A stretch of 64,000 bases of DNA from Porphyromonadaceae bacterium H1. Its GTDB lineage: Bacteria > Bacteroidota > Bacteroidia > Bacteroidales > Paludibacteraceae. The first letter of the stretch is position 1. Every line of letters begins with the position of its first letter. A program made the position numbers and the translations under genes. The notes below the pieces were generated by a model. It was not told where the DNA came from, did not search any database, and was given only the letters and a program-made list of their open reading frames with translations. The stretch is from the NCBI GenBank assembly GCA_001653155.1, contig BDEJ01000011.1, positions 1-64,000 of the forward strand. The letters run 5' to 3'. Positions 10,020-19,223 of the stretch are shown one piece after another.

Positions 10020-11366
10020 TTAGAGTCGGGCTTTAATCGCCTTACTTTCGGCTTCGTAGCCGGGTTTCTCAAGTAGAGCGAACATATTTTTCTTATAAGC
10101 TTCTACGCCGGGCTGGTCGAATGGATTCACTCCGAGGAGATAACCGCTTATTCCGCAAGCTTTTTCGAAGAAGTAGAGCAGCTGTCCGATGTAGCGCTCA
10201 TCAAGTTGCGGCAATTCTATCTTCAGATTGGGAACTCCTCCGTCCACATGGGCAATCATGGTTCCAAGTTCGGCCATTTTGTTCACTTCATCTACATGTT
10301 TACCGGCCAAGAAATTTAATCCGTCCAGATTGTCTTCGCTATGCGGGATGATTTTTCGATGCTTTGCTTCGCAAACCGAGATAACGGTTTCGAAAATCGT
10401 CCGTTCACCATCCTGTATCCATTGTCCCATGGAGTGAAGGTCCGTCGTAAAATCGACTGCCGCCGGGAAGATGCCTTTGTGCTCTTTGCCTTCGCTTTCG
10501 CCGTAGAGCTGCTTCCACCATTCGGCTATGTAATGTAATTTGGGGTGAAAGTTAACGAGTATTTCGATTTTCTTTCCTTGTTTGTAGAGTTCGTTCCGCA
10601 CTGCCGCATAGCGGGCCGCAGGATTCTCCTCGAAAGCCCTATCGGGAGCACAGTCTTTTTCCATTTCTACAGCTCCCTGAACCAGGGCTCTGACATCGAA
10701 ACCGGCAACGGCAATCGGTAATAAGCCTACCGGCGACAATACCGAGAAGCGTCCGCCGATGTTGTCTTCTATCACGAAGGTTTTGTAGTTCTCTTGTGTG
10801 GCCAGTGTGCGTAAGGCGCCACGAGCTTTATCCGTGATGCAGACAATGAGCCGCTGCGTTTCTTTTTTCCCTTGTTGTTCTTCCAATTGGGCTTTCAGCA
10901 GGCGAAAGGCAATAGCCGGTTCGGTAGTGGTGCCCGACTTGGATATGGAAATAATACCGAAACGTTTTGTCTTGAGCAGCTCTTGCAGTTCGAACAGATA
11001 ATCTTCCGAGATGTTGTGTCCGGCATAGAGGATGAGTGGATGTCCTTTGCGAGATCCTTGCAGCTGCTCGAAGCTGTTTGAAAGGGCATCGATAACAGCT
11101 TTGGCACCCAAATAGCTACCGCCGATACCTACCACTACCACTACTTCGCACTCCGAACGCAGGAGCCGGGCGGAGCTTTCTATCTCGTCCAGATCCGCGG
11201 AGCTTATCGAGGAGGGAAGGTTTAACCATCCTAAAAAGTCATTGCCTTTTCCCGTTGCCCGGTGAAGACTCTCGTTTGCGGCTGCTGAAGCTGCGGCATA
11301 AGATGCTATGGCCTCTTGGGATACAAAACCGAATACTCGGTCTATCGAAAGTTTGATACGATCCAT
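10020..11366 (-). CDS. pgi: Glucose-6-phosphate isomerase
   Basis: Interconverts glucose-6-phosphate and fructose-6-phosphate. The 448-residue length matches the shorter bacterial Pgi group. The SIS-fold signatures are visible: [10 protein letters not shown] near residue 80, [11 protein letters not shown] near 140, and [11 protein letters not shown] near 205. The conserved [10 protein letters not shown] and a C-terminal [10 protein letters not shown] segment follow. It is the last gene of a minus-strand lysS-gpsA-pgi run, with 31 nt to gpsA. Confidence 0.97.
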   Translation of the reverse strand: MDRIKLSIDRVFGFVSQEAIASYAAASAAANESLHRATGKGNDFLGWLNLPSSISSADLDEIESSARLLRSECEVVVVVGIGGSYLGAKAVIDALSNSFEQLQGSRKGHPLILYAGHNISEDYLFELQELLKTKRFGIISISKSGTTTEPAIAFRLLKAQLEEQQGKKETQRLIVCITDKARGALRTLATQENYKTFVIEDNIGGRFSVLSPVGLLPIAVAGFDVRALVQGAVEMEKDCAPDRAFEENPAARYAAVRNELYKQGKKIEILVNFHPKLHYIAEWWKQLYGESEGKEHKGIFPAAVDFTTDLHSMGQWIQDGERTIFETVISVCEAKHRKIIPHSEDNLDGLNFLAGKHVDEVNKMAELGTMIAHVDGGVPNLKIELPQLDERYIGQLLYFFEKACGISGYLLGVNPFDQPGVEAYKKNMFALLEKPGYEAESKAIKARL

Positions 11367-11397
11367 GATGTACTGTTTTTATTGGTTTTATAACTTC

Positions 11398-12396
11398 TTA
11401 CTTCAGCAACTCGCTCAATCTTCGGATTTCGAGTGTCGGGGAGTTGCGGTTGTATAGTATCTCATAAACGGCATTAACAATGGGCATGTTTACTTGATAT
11501 TTTTCGTTTATTTCATATATGCACTTGGTTGCGTAATACCCTTCGGCAATCATCTCCATTTCTATTTGGGCGGTTTTTACGGAATATCCCTTCCCGATCA
11601 TAGTCCCAAAGAGGCGGTTGCGACTGAATTTGGAGTACGAGGTTACCAGCAAGTCGCCCAGATAGGCGGATTCGTTAATGTCGCGGTGCATAGGGTTTAC
11701 TGCGTTACAGAAGCGATTTATCTCTTGTATGGCATTTGAAAGGAGCACGGCTTGAAAGTTATCTCCGTACTTGAGGCCGTGGCAGATACCAACCGAAATG
11801 GCGTAGATATTCTTCATTACGGAAGAGTATTCGATGCCCACAATATCGTCGCTGATGGCTGTTTTGATATAGGGTGTGCTAAACTTCTTGGCCAGATTGC
11901 GTGCACGCTCCCTCGAGCTGCAGCCCACCGTAAGATAGGATAGGCGTTCCAAGGCTACCTCTTCGGCATGACAAGGGCCTGCCAGTACGGCAATATTGTC
12001 TTTGGCTACTCCGTACACTTGCTCGAAGTAGTCCGAAACAATCATATTCTCGTCCGGTACAATACCCTTGATGGCGGATACGATTATTTTCTTCTCAAGT
12101 TTTCTCCGCAACTTTTTAAGATGTTGTTTCAGAAAAGGTGAGGGCGTGGCGAAAATAATTATATCCGATGTACGCACCAGCTCGTTGATATTGCTGGTAA
12201 AACGAATCCGATCCAAATCGAATTTCACGCCTGTAAGATAGGAGGGGTTTTTGCTGAGGCGTATAAACTCGTCGATTTGCTCCTGCCGGCGCATGTACCA
12301 ATTGATACTCTCCTCATTGGTAACTAATATTTTGGCAATAGCCGTAGCCCAACTGCCTCCGCCAATTACGGCCACTTGTAGGTCTTTGCTCATCAT
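11398..12396 (-). CDS. gpsA: NAD(P)H-dependent glycerol-3-phosphate dehydrogenase
   Basis: Reduces dihydroxyacetone phosphate to sn-glycerol-3-phosphate, the backbone for phospholipids. The 332-residue protein has an N-terminal Rossmann motif (VIGGGSWATAIAKIL) and the family blocks VSAIKGI, LAGPCHAEEVA and the SSVMKNIYAI region with its catalytic Lys. Two start codons are adjacent; the second would shorten it by one residue. It lies between lysS and pgi on the same strand. Confidence 0.96.
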   Translation of the reverse strand: MMSKDLQVAVIGGGSWATAIAKILVTNEESINWYMRRQEQIDEFIRLSKNPSYLTGVKFDLDRIRFTSNINELVRTSDIIIFATPSPFLKQHLKKLRRKLEKKIIVSAIKGIVPDENMIVSDYFEQVYGVAKDNIAVLAGPCHAEEVALERLSYLTVGCSSRERARNLAKKFSTPYIKTAISDDIVGIEYSSVMKNIYAISVGICHGLKYGDNFQAVLLSNAIQEINRFCNAVNPMHRDINESAYLGDLLVTSYSKFSRNRLFGTMIGKGYSVKTAQIEMEMIAEGYYATKCIYEINEKYQVNMPIVNAVYEILYNRNSPTLEIRRLSELLK

Positions 12397-12449
12397 GCTT
12401 CTTACTGGTTAATTTAGGGAAGCTCCCTTACTGTTGTATTCAAGCTCTC

Positions 12450-14174
12450 TTATTTTTCAGCAGCACTTATCCATTCCTGTACTTCCTCTTTCGAGGGATT
12501 TTGCAATGCCAATTTTTCTTTTTTATTAAGCCCACAGAGGTCTTGATGGAGTTTGTTGGGGTTCAGCTCCTTCATGGCCTCCACTGTGTTGATGCCCGTT
12601 TTGCGCAAGACTTCAATCCATTCGGCCGGAACACCCAAAGCAGCGAATTTTTCGTTACTGTCTTTTTTCTCGACCTTTTCGGGTTTCATTTGTGGGAAGA
12701 AGAGCACCTCTTGTATGGCTTGTTGTCCTGTCAGTAGCATCACCAGCCGGTCCATACCGATACCCATACCCGATGTGGGAGGCATACCATACTCCAGGGC
12801 ACGTACAAAATCCATATCGATGAACATAGCTTCGTCGTCTCCTTTCTCACTCAGTTTGAGTTGTTCCTGGAAGCGCTCGAGCTGGTCGATAGGGTCGTTC
12901 AGCTCTGTGTAGGCATTGGCTAACTCCTTACCGTTGACCATCAGTTCGAAGCGTTCGGTAAGCTCCAGATTGGAGCGGTGACGCTTACATAGGGGACTCA
13001 TTTCTATCGGATAGTCGGTAATAAAAGTGGGTTGTATGTACTTGCTTTCACATTTTGCTCCGAATATTTCGTCAATTAACTTTCCCTTGCCCATGGTTTC
13101 GTCTGTCTCTACCTGCAAGTTGCGGCATACTTCGCGTAATTGCTCTTCATTCAATCCGGAAATGTCGATGCCGGTATGCTCTTTGATGGCGTCAATCATG
13201 CTAATGCGCTTGAATGGAGCCTTGAAGCTAATTTTTTTCTTTCCCACTTGCAGCTCGGTCGTCCCGTTTACGTCCAAACAGATCTTTTCGATCATCTTTT
13301 CCGTAAAATCCATCATCCAATTGTAGTCTTTGTAGGCTACATAAATCTCCATGGCTGTGAACTCCGGGTTGTGGGTGCGATCCATACCTTCGTTACGGAA
13401 GTTTTTTGAGAATTCATATACCCCTTCGAAGCCACCTACAATCAGACGTTTGAGATAAAGTTCGTTGGCTATGCGCAGGTAGAGCGGAATGTCCAAGGCA
13501 TTGTGGTGTGTAACAAAGGGGCGGGCGGCGGCTCCTCCCGGTATGGGCTGGAGTACCGGTGTTTCTACTTCAATGTAATCGTGTGCATTGAAATAGTCGC
13601 GCATCGATTGGTATATTTTGGTGCGTTTAATGAAAATGTCCTTAATGCCTTCGTTTACAACCAGATCTACATAGCGTTGGCGGTAGCGCTGTTCGGGGTC
13701 GTCGAAGGCATCAAAAGCGACTCCATCCTTGTATTTTACAATCGGGAGCGGCCGAATGGATTTTGAAAGTACCGTGAGTTCTTGTGCGTGTACGCTGATT
13801 TCGCCCATTTGTGTGCGAAAAACAAAGCCTTTAATGCCGATAAAGTCACCTATATCCAAGAGTTTTTTGAATACGGTGTTATACATTTCGGGCTGTTCGG
13901 GACTGTTTATCTCGTCGCGGTTTATGTAAATCTGAATACGGCCCTTGGAGTCTTGTAACTCTACGAATGAGGCCTTGCCCATGATGCGCCGACTCATAAT
14001 TCGTCCGGCAACACAGACCTCCCTCTTGCTCTCGTCGTCCTTAAATGTTGCCTTGATTTCACATGAGAAGGCATTGCTCGGATAGGCTTCCGCCGGGTAA
14101 GGGTTGATGCCCATTGTCCGCATGGTTTCAAGGCTTTGACGCCTGAAAATTTCCTGTTCGCTTAATTCGCTCAT
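12450..14174 (-). CDS. lysS: Lysyl-tRNA synthetase, class II
   Basis: Charges tRNA-Lys. The 574-residue protein has the N-terminal OB-fold anticodon-binding domain (about 55-165), then the class II catalytic core with motif 2 ([20 protein letters not shown]) and motif 3 ([14 protein letters not shown]). A C-terminal tail of about 65 residues after motif 3 contains a helix-hairpin-like segment. I believe such tails are common in Bacteroidota LysRS, but they are absent from E. coli LysS. A consensus promoter lies upstream, and gpsA and pgi follow. Confidence 0.97.
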   Translation of the reverse strand: MSELSEQEIFRRQSLETMRTMGINPYPAEAYPSNAFSCEIKATFKDDESKREVCVAGRIMSRRIMGKASFVELQDSKGRIQIYINRDEINSPEQPEMYNTVFKKLLDIGDFIGIKGFVFRTQMGEISVHAQELTVLSKSIRPLPIVKYKDGVAFDAFDDPEQRYRQRYVDLVVNEGIKDIFIKRTKIYQSMRDYFNAHDYIEVETPVLQPIPGGAAARPFVTHHNALDIPLYLRIANELYLKRLIVGGFEGVYEFSKNFRNEGMDRTHNPEFTAMEIYVAYKDYNWMMDFTEKMIEKICLDVNGTTELQVGKKKISFKAPFKRISMIDAIKEHTGIDISGLNEEQLREVCRNLQVETDETMGKGKLIDEIFGAKCESKYIQPTFITDYPIEMSPLCKRHRSNLELTERFELMVNGKELANAYTELNDPIDQLERFQEQLKLSEKGDDEAMFIDMDFVRALEYGMPPTSGMGIGMDRLVMLLTGQQAIQEVLFFPQMKPEKVEKKDSNEKFAALGVPAEWIEVLRKTGINTVEAMKELNPNKLHQDLCGLNKKEKLALQNPSKEEVQEWISAAEK

Positions 14175-14199
14175 ACGTTATTTTGTGTACAATCTGTTG

Positions 14200-14232
14200 C
14201 AAATGTATAAAAAAAGGCGGGGCTTGTCCAAA
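14200..14232 (-). promoter_or_regulatory. Promoter of lysS-gpsA-pgi
   Basis: On the minus strand TACATTTG (14207-14200) is preceded by TTTG (14232-14229) with 21 nt between, matching the Bacteroidota consensus. The leader to lysS is about 20 nt. Confidence 0.65.
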
Positions 14233-14273
14233 AATTATGGTTTGGCTCCCTGCTGCGTTCTCCCTTTTTAAGG

Positions 14274-17200
14274 TTAAACAATTTTTTCGATCCGTAGTTT
14301 TACTACGTATTCGTCGAAATCCAAATCGCTGGCCTCCGTAAGGCGGTCTTCCAGACTGATACTGTCGGCCAACACCTGTGTTGCGATGTAGGATTCGAAA
14401 GCTTTCACCGCTGCACTTATTTCCTCTCGCTTCTCGATGCTTACAGCTATCCGGTCTACAATATCATAGCCATTGGCTTTGCGGATGTTTTGAATCCGAT
14501 TGACCAGTTCACGGGCAATCCCTTCCTGTATCAGGCTGTCGTTGAGGCTGATGTCGAGAGCCACTGTTAGCTTGCCTTCATTGGCCACCAGCCAACCGGG
14601 CATGTCTTCGGTAATTATTTCCACATCTTCGGAGCAGAGTTCGACTTGTTCGCCCGAAGGGAGTGTGAAGGAATAGCTTCCTTTACGTTCTATTTCGGCT
14701 ATTTGCCGTTTGTCGAAAGCCGCTATTGCCTGCGCCAGCTCTTTCATGAGTTTGCCGTAACGCCGCCCCAAAGTTTTGAAGTTGGCTTTGGCCTTTTTTA
14801 CAAGGCTGTCCATGTCGGCATCTGCCGCTATCACCTCTAGTTCCTTTATGTTTACTTCGGCTTTTATCAGGTCGGCCATGTAGTTTATCTGCCGGAAGGC
14901 TTTTTCGTCGATAGCCGGTACGACAGCTTTTGACAGAGGTTGGCGTACTTTCTTCTCGGCTTTCCGGCGCAGGGCTAGTATCATGGACGAGAGCTGTTGG
15001 GCCAGTTGCATGCACTCCTCCAAATCGGTGTCTATAAGTTTTTCATCGTAGCTGGGGAATGCCGCCAAATGTACGGACAGGATTTTGTTCTCGTCCATGG
15101 CGTGCAGGTCTAAGTAAAGCTTGTCGGCAAAGAAAGGTGCCAAAGGAGCCATCAGGCGCGAAACGGTCTCGAGGCAAGTGTAAAGGGTCTGATAAGCAGC
15201 TATTTTGTCTTCGTTGTATTTTCCTCCCCAATAACGCTTCCGGTTGAGACGAACGTACCAGTTGCTCAGATTCTCGTTTACAAAATCGGAAATAGCTCGT
15301 CCGGCACGAGTGGGTTCGTAGTTTTCATAATGCTCCTGTACTTCCTTCACCAGGGAGTTGAGTAAAGATATAATCCAACGGTCGATTTCCGGGCGTTTTG
15401 CCAAGGGAATTTCGCTTTCGGAAGGGCGGAAATTATCCACATTCGCATAGAGAGCAAAGAAAGAATAAGTGTTGTAAAGTGTCCCGAAAAATTTCCGTCG
15501 AACTTCTTCTACACCTTCTATATCGAATTTGAGGTTGTCCCAAGGGGAAGCATTGGTGAGCATGTACCAGCGCAATGGGTCGGAACCGTATTTCTCGATC
15601 GTGGAGAAGGGGTCTACGGCATTACCCAAACGCTTCGACATTTTATTGCCTTTCTTGTCGAGCACCAGCCCGTTGGAAATTACATTCTTGAAAGCCACAG
15701 ATTTTCTGACCATGGTGCTGATGGCATGCAGGGTGAAGAACCATCCTCGGGTTTGATCCACACCTTCGGAAATGAAGTCGGCCGGATAGAAACTGCCGGA
15801 CTCCACCAGTTCTTTGTTTTCGAAGGGGTAGTGCAGTTGCGCAAAGGGCATGGCGCCCGAATCGAACCAAACGTCTATCAGGTCTGTCTCCCGCTTCATG
15901 GGTTTTCCACCGGGCGATACGAGGACGATGGCATCTACGTAAGGACGGTGCAAGTCGATGTTTTCGACCGAATAGTTTTCGGCGTTATAAACTCCGGGCT
16001 TGAAGTTTTTATAAGGATTCTCGGTCATGAAACCGGCCTGTATCGCTTTTTCGATTTCTTCAATAAGTTCTGCTACCGATCCGATACAGAGCTCTTCGAT
16101 TTTATCTTCTGTTCTCCAAATGGGCAGAGGAGTTCCCCAATAGCGGCTTCGCGAGAGATTCCAGTCTTGGAGATTTTCAAGCCACTTCCCGAAGCGTCCG
16201 CTTCCGGTGGATTGCGGTTTCCAGTTGATGGTTTCATTCAGAGTAATCATCTCCTCGCGACAAGCGGTAGTGCGTATGAACCAGCTGTCGAGGGGATAGT
16301 AAAGCACCGGTTTGTCGGTACGCCAGCAGTGCGGATAGCTGTGTAGGTGTTTCTCGATTTTGAAGGCCAAGCCTTGCTGTTTCAGCATGATGCAGATGGA
16401 AACATCGAGGGTTTCACTGTCTTCATCGAGACTTTCGTCGTAGGCATTTTTTACGTAACGTCCTGCAAAATCCTTATAGAGTGTTTTGTCTACCTGCGTG
16501 GCCACAAAGTCAGGATCCAAATCCTCCAAGCGGAAGAACTTTCCGGTGCGGTCTACCATCGGTTGGCGGTTAGCGTCTTTGTCAGTGAGCAGGAGGGGGG
16601 CTATCCCGTTTTGTTTCGCCACGCGGTCGTCGTCGGCGCCAAAGGTCGGAGCGATGTGCACAATGCCTGTTCCGTCTTCGGTGGTAACAAAGTCACCCGT
16701 GATGACACGGAAAGCTGTCCCTTCGGGTTTTACCCAGGGGATTAACTGTTCGTATTCGATACCTGCCAGCTCGGCGCCTTGGCAGCGGGCAGTTATTTCG
16801 TAGTCGTTTTTGCCCATGATGGCTGGCAACAAGCTTTCGGCTACGATAACCGAAACGGGCTTTTGAGTATAAGGTTGCTGGGTTTTTACCAGTACGTAGT
16901 CGATAGTAGGGCCTACAGCGAGAGCCGTGTTGGAGGGGAGGGTCCAGGGAGTTGTGGTCCATGCAAGGAAGTAAGCATCCTGCCAATCGCTTAAAGACGA
17001 GTCGGCGGGGAGGTGCTTCAACTTAAACATCGCGATGCAGGTCGTATCCTTCACATCGCGATAGCAGCCCGGCTGATTCAGTTCGTGGGTGCTAAGACCC
17101 GTTCCGGCGGCAGGAGAGTAAGGCTGTATGGTATAACCCTTGTAAAGCAGGTTTTTGTTGTAGAGCTGCTTGAGGAGCCACCACAGAGACTCGATGTAAC

Positions 17201-17666
17201 GGTTGTCGTAGGTGATGTAGGGATCTTGCATATCCACCCAATAGCCCATCAGAGTGGTGAGGTTCTCCCATTCTTTGGTGTACTTCATCACATCGCGGCG
17301 GCAGGCTGCGTTGTATGCGTCGACCGATATTTTTTTACCGATATCTTCTTTGGTGATGCCGAGGTCTTTCTCAACACTTAGTTCTACAGGAAGCCCGTGG
17401 GTGTCCCAGCCGGCTTTACGTTCCACACGAAAGCCTTGCATCGTTTTGTAACGACAAAACACATCTTTGATACTGCGCGCCATCACGTGGTGGATGCCCG
17501 GCATGCCGTTGGCGGAGGGAGGCCCTTCGTAAAAAACGAAAGTTGTGTGCCCTTTGCGTTCGTCTATGCTTTTGCGAAACACATCGTGGCGCTGCCAGTA
17601 TTTCAGTATTTCCTTGTTGACATCGGAGAGGTTAAGACCGGAGTATTCGGTAAATTTTTTTTCCAT
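14274..17666 (-). CDS. ileS: Isoleucyl-tRNA synthetase
   Basis: Charges tRNA-Ile with editing of misactivated valine. From the ATG at 17666 the protein is 1130 residues. A longer in-frame start upstream falls in the promoter region and is rejected. Class I signatures are present: a HIGH-box variant (GIHH, residue about 55) and KMSKR near residue 690, separated by the editing domain. The length, the SPAAGTGLSTHELN segment and the lack of an obvious C-terminal zinc finger point to the longer IleS2/eukaryote-like class rather than the 938-residue E. coli type. It is transcribed alone from its own promoter. Confidence 0.97.
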   Translation of the reverse strand: MEKKFTEYSGLNLSDVNKEILKYWQRHDVFRKSIDERKGHTTFVFYEGPPSANGMPGIHHVMARSIKDVFCRYKTMQGFRVERKAGWDTHGLPVELSVEKDLGITKEDIGKKISVDAYNAACRRDVMKYTKEWENLTTLMGYWVDMQDPYITYDNRYIESLWWLLKQLYNKNLLYKGYTIQPYSPAAGTGLSTHELNQPGCYRDVKDTTCIAMFKLKHLPADSSLSDWQDAYFLAWTTTPWTLPSNTALAVGPTIDYVLVKTQQPYTQKPVSVIVAESLLPAIMGKNDYEITARCQGAELAGIEYEQLIPWVKPEGTAFRVITGDFVTTEDGTGIVHIAPTFGADDDRVAKQNGIAPLLLTDKDANRQPMVDRTGKFFRLEDLDPDFVATQVDKTLYKDFAGRYVKNAYDESLDEDSETLDVSICIMLKQQGLAFKIEKHLHSYPHCWRTDKPVLYYPLDSWFIRTTACREEMITLNETINWKPQSTGSGRFGKWLENLQDWNLSRSRYWGTPLPIWRTEDKIEELCIGSVAELIEEIEKAIQAGFMTENPYKNFKPGVYNAENYSVENIDLHRPYVDAIVLVSPGGKPMKRETDLIDVWFDSGAMPFAQLHYPFENKELVESGSFYPADFISEGVDQTRGWFFTLHAISTMVRKSVAFKNVISNGLVLDKKGNKMSKRLGNAVDPFSTIEKYGSDPLRWYMLTNASPWDNLKFDIEGVEEVRRKFFGTLYNTYSFFALYANVDNFRPSESEIPLAKRPEIDRWIISLLNSLVKEVQEHYENYEPTRAGRAISDFVNENLSNWYVRLNRKRYWGGKYNEDKIAAYQTLYTCLETVSRLMAPLAPFFADKLYLDLHAMDENKILSVHLAAFPSYDEKLIDTDLEECMQLAQQLSSMILALRRKAEKKVRQPLSKAVVPAIDEKAFRQINYMADLIKAEVNIKELEVIAADADMDSLVKKAKANFKTLGRRYGKLMKELAQAIAAFDKRQIAEIERKGSYSFTLPSGEQVELCSEDVEIITEDMPGWLVANEGKLTVALDISLNDSLIQEGIARELVNRIQNIRKANGYDIVDRIAVSIEKREEISAAVKAFESYIATQVLADSISLEDRLTEASDLDFDEYVVKLRIEKIV

Positions 17667-17748
17667 TAAAAATATATAACTACAATAAGTTTCAGGCAAA
17701 AATTCCGTTATAAGGCGGTGTATGTACTTTACACGGATTTGCAAAGCG

Positions 17749-17780
17749 CAAAAGTACAATAAAAACTCGAATATGAGAAA
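17749..17780 (-). promoter_or_regulatory. Promoter of ileS
   Basis: TACTTTTG on the minus strand (17756-17749) is preceded 20 nt upstream by TTTC (17780-17777), one base from TTTG. The leader of about 75 nt shows no T-box-like structure. Confidence 0.55.
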
Positions 17781-17919
17781 CAGAGATGGGTTCGGCCTTG
17801 CAAAAGCCCCGAGCCGCTAAACAATTACTTCTCTGAGTTGTTTTAACAGCGAAAGCCCGTTTTTGCATCCCGAAATCAATGATGGGCAAAGGGCTTGGAT
17901 GCACTTATTAATTATAGTT

Positions 17920-18873
17920 ATGAATCGTTTCGTAAAGCTGCTTTTGGCAGCATGGATTGTAGCTGTTGCGGCATGTGCACAGACTACGGAAAAAAGAAAA
18001 GTTATGAAATTTAAGCAATTGACACTCGAAGAAGAAGCCGTCATCATTCATAAGGGGACGGAACGTCCTTTTAGCGGCGCCTATACCAACCACAAGGAAG
18101 CCGGTAACTACCACTGTAAACAATGTAACGCTCTGCTGTATCGTTCGGAAGATAAATTCGAATCGCATTGCGGATGGCCCAGCTTCGACGATGAGGTGCC
18201 CGGTGCCGTGTTGCGTTTGCCCGATGCTGACGGAAGGCGCACGGAGATTGTCTGTGCTACTTGCAAGGGACATTTGGGACATGTCTTCCTCAACGAAGGT
18301 TTTACCGAGAAAAATACCCGCCACTGCGTCAATTCCATCTCGCTGACCTTTGTGCCTCGTGACCAGGAGCAAGCCTTGTCGGCCGATACAGCCTTGCAAA
18401 AAACCTACTTTGCTTCCGGCTGTTTCTGGGGTACCGAATACCATTTTATGAAAGCCAAAGGAGTACGCCAAACGACCGTTGGTTTCATGGGTGGTAGGGT
18501 CGATAATCCCACATACCGCGAAGTCTGTGCCGGCGGTACGGGACATGTGGAAACCACCGAAGTGATTTTCGATCCCCGTGAGACTTCTTACGAAACCCTG
18601 CTGAAGCTCTTTTTCGAGACACACGACTTTACTCAGAAAAACGGACAGGGGCCTGATATCGGCGAGCAATATCTTTCGGTGCTTTTTTATGAGACGCCCG
18701 AACAAAAGCAATTGGCCGAAAAATACATCGCTATCCTGCGCAACAAAGGTTACGATGTGGCGACTTCTTTGCGCCCTGCCGATACTTTCTGGGAGGCCGA
18801 AGCTTATCATCAGGGTTATTACCAAAAAAAGAACGGCAGTCCCTATTGTCATATTTACAAGAAAATTTTCTGA
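17920..18873 (+). CDS. msrBA: Bifunctional methionine sulfoxide reductase, MsrB-MsrA order, lipoprotein
   Basis: Repairs oxidised methionine in proteins: MsrB acts on the R and MsrA on the S sulfoxide. From the ATG at 17920 the protein is 317 residues, with a signal ending in a lipobox (AVAAC, Cys19). An upstream in-frame ATG would bury the signal and is not chosen. The MsrB domain comes first, with zinc ligands in CKQC (66-69) and CATC (112-115) and catalytic Cys136 in RHCVN. MsrA follows, with GCFWG (Cys168). The lipid anchor implies periplasmic or outer-membrane repair. Many known fusions have MsrA first. Confidence 0.93.
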   Translation: MNRFVKLLLAAWIVAVAACAQTTEKRKVMKFKQLTLEEEAVIIHKGTERPFSGAYTNHKEAGNYHCKQCNALLYRSEDKFESHCGWPSFDDEVPGAVLRLPDADGRRTEIVCATCKGHLGHVFLNEGFTEKNTRHCVNSISLTFVPRDQEQALSADTALQKTYFASGCFWGTEYHFMKAKGVRQTTVGFMGGRVDNPTYREVCAGGTGHVETTEVIFDPRETSYETLLKLFFETHDFTQKNGQGPDIGEQYLSVLFYETPEQKQLAEKYIAILRNKGYDVATSLRPADTFWEAEAYHQGYYQKKNGSPYCHIYKKIF

Positions 18874-18878
18874 AAAAA

Positions 18879-18909
18879 TTCGGATATTCCCAAAACTTCC
18901 GTATCTTTG
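18879..18909 (+). promoter_or_regulatory. Promoter of tRNA-Ala
   Basis: TATCTTTG at 18902-18909 with TTCG at 18879-18882 (19 nt spacing, one mismatch in the -33 box). The tRNA begins 20 nt after the -7 element. Confidence 0.6.
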
Positions 18910-18928
18910 CGCCCGAATCAGAACAAAT

Positions 18929-19002
18929 GGGGGTTTAGCTCATCTGGCTAGAGCGCGACACTGGCAGTGTCGAGGTGACCGGTTCGAGTCCGGTAATCTC
19001 CA
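18929..19002 (+). tRNA. tRNA-Ala (anticodon GGC)
   Basis: A 74-nt cloverleaf. The acceptor stem is GGGGGTT with AATCTCC and contains G3·U70, the identity element of tRNA-Ala. The anticodon stem CGACA/TGTCG encloses the loop CTGGCAG with anticodon GGC, which reads GCC/GCU. The T-arm has the TTCGAGT loop closed by ACCGG/CCGGT. The 3' CCA is not encoded: the DNA reads A-CCG. It has its own promoter and terminator. Confidence 0.96.
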
Positions 19003-19005
19003 CCG

Positions 19006-19040
19006 AACCGCAGCAGGATTAGTCTTGTTGCGGTTTTTGT
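19006..19040 (+). terminator. Terminator after tRNA-Ala
   Basis: Stem AACCGCAGCA (19006-19015) with TGTTGCGGTT (19026-19035), one G·U pair, followed by TTTTGT. The stretch from here to 19163 shows no gene. Confidence 0.8.
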
Positions 19041-19163
19041 TTGCCTTTGATTCGGCCTTTGAAGTTCAGCAAAAGAATATACTCCTGCTTTTTTATACAG
19101 GGATTAAGATAGCTCGTTCTGCTGTCTCATCGTGGGATGATGCTTCGACTACCTCTTGAATAA

Positions 19164-19207
19164 AAAAGAAGAAGCGTGAAAAAATCTTTTTTCACGCTTC
19201 TTCTTTT
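19164..19207 (-). terminator. Strong terminator after valS
   Basis: A perfect 19-bp inverted repeat (19164-19182 with 19189-19207) with a 6-nt loop ends 17 nt beyond the valS stop. On the minus strand the stem runs into a T-rich tract. Confidence 0.85.
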
Positions 19208-19223
19208 ATTTTACTTTTATGTT

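Noticed and set aside
17908-18852. Long minus-strand open frame (314 codons)
   Set aside because: Antisense shadow of msrBA, whose catalytic motifs are unmistakable.
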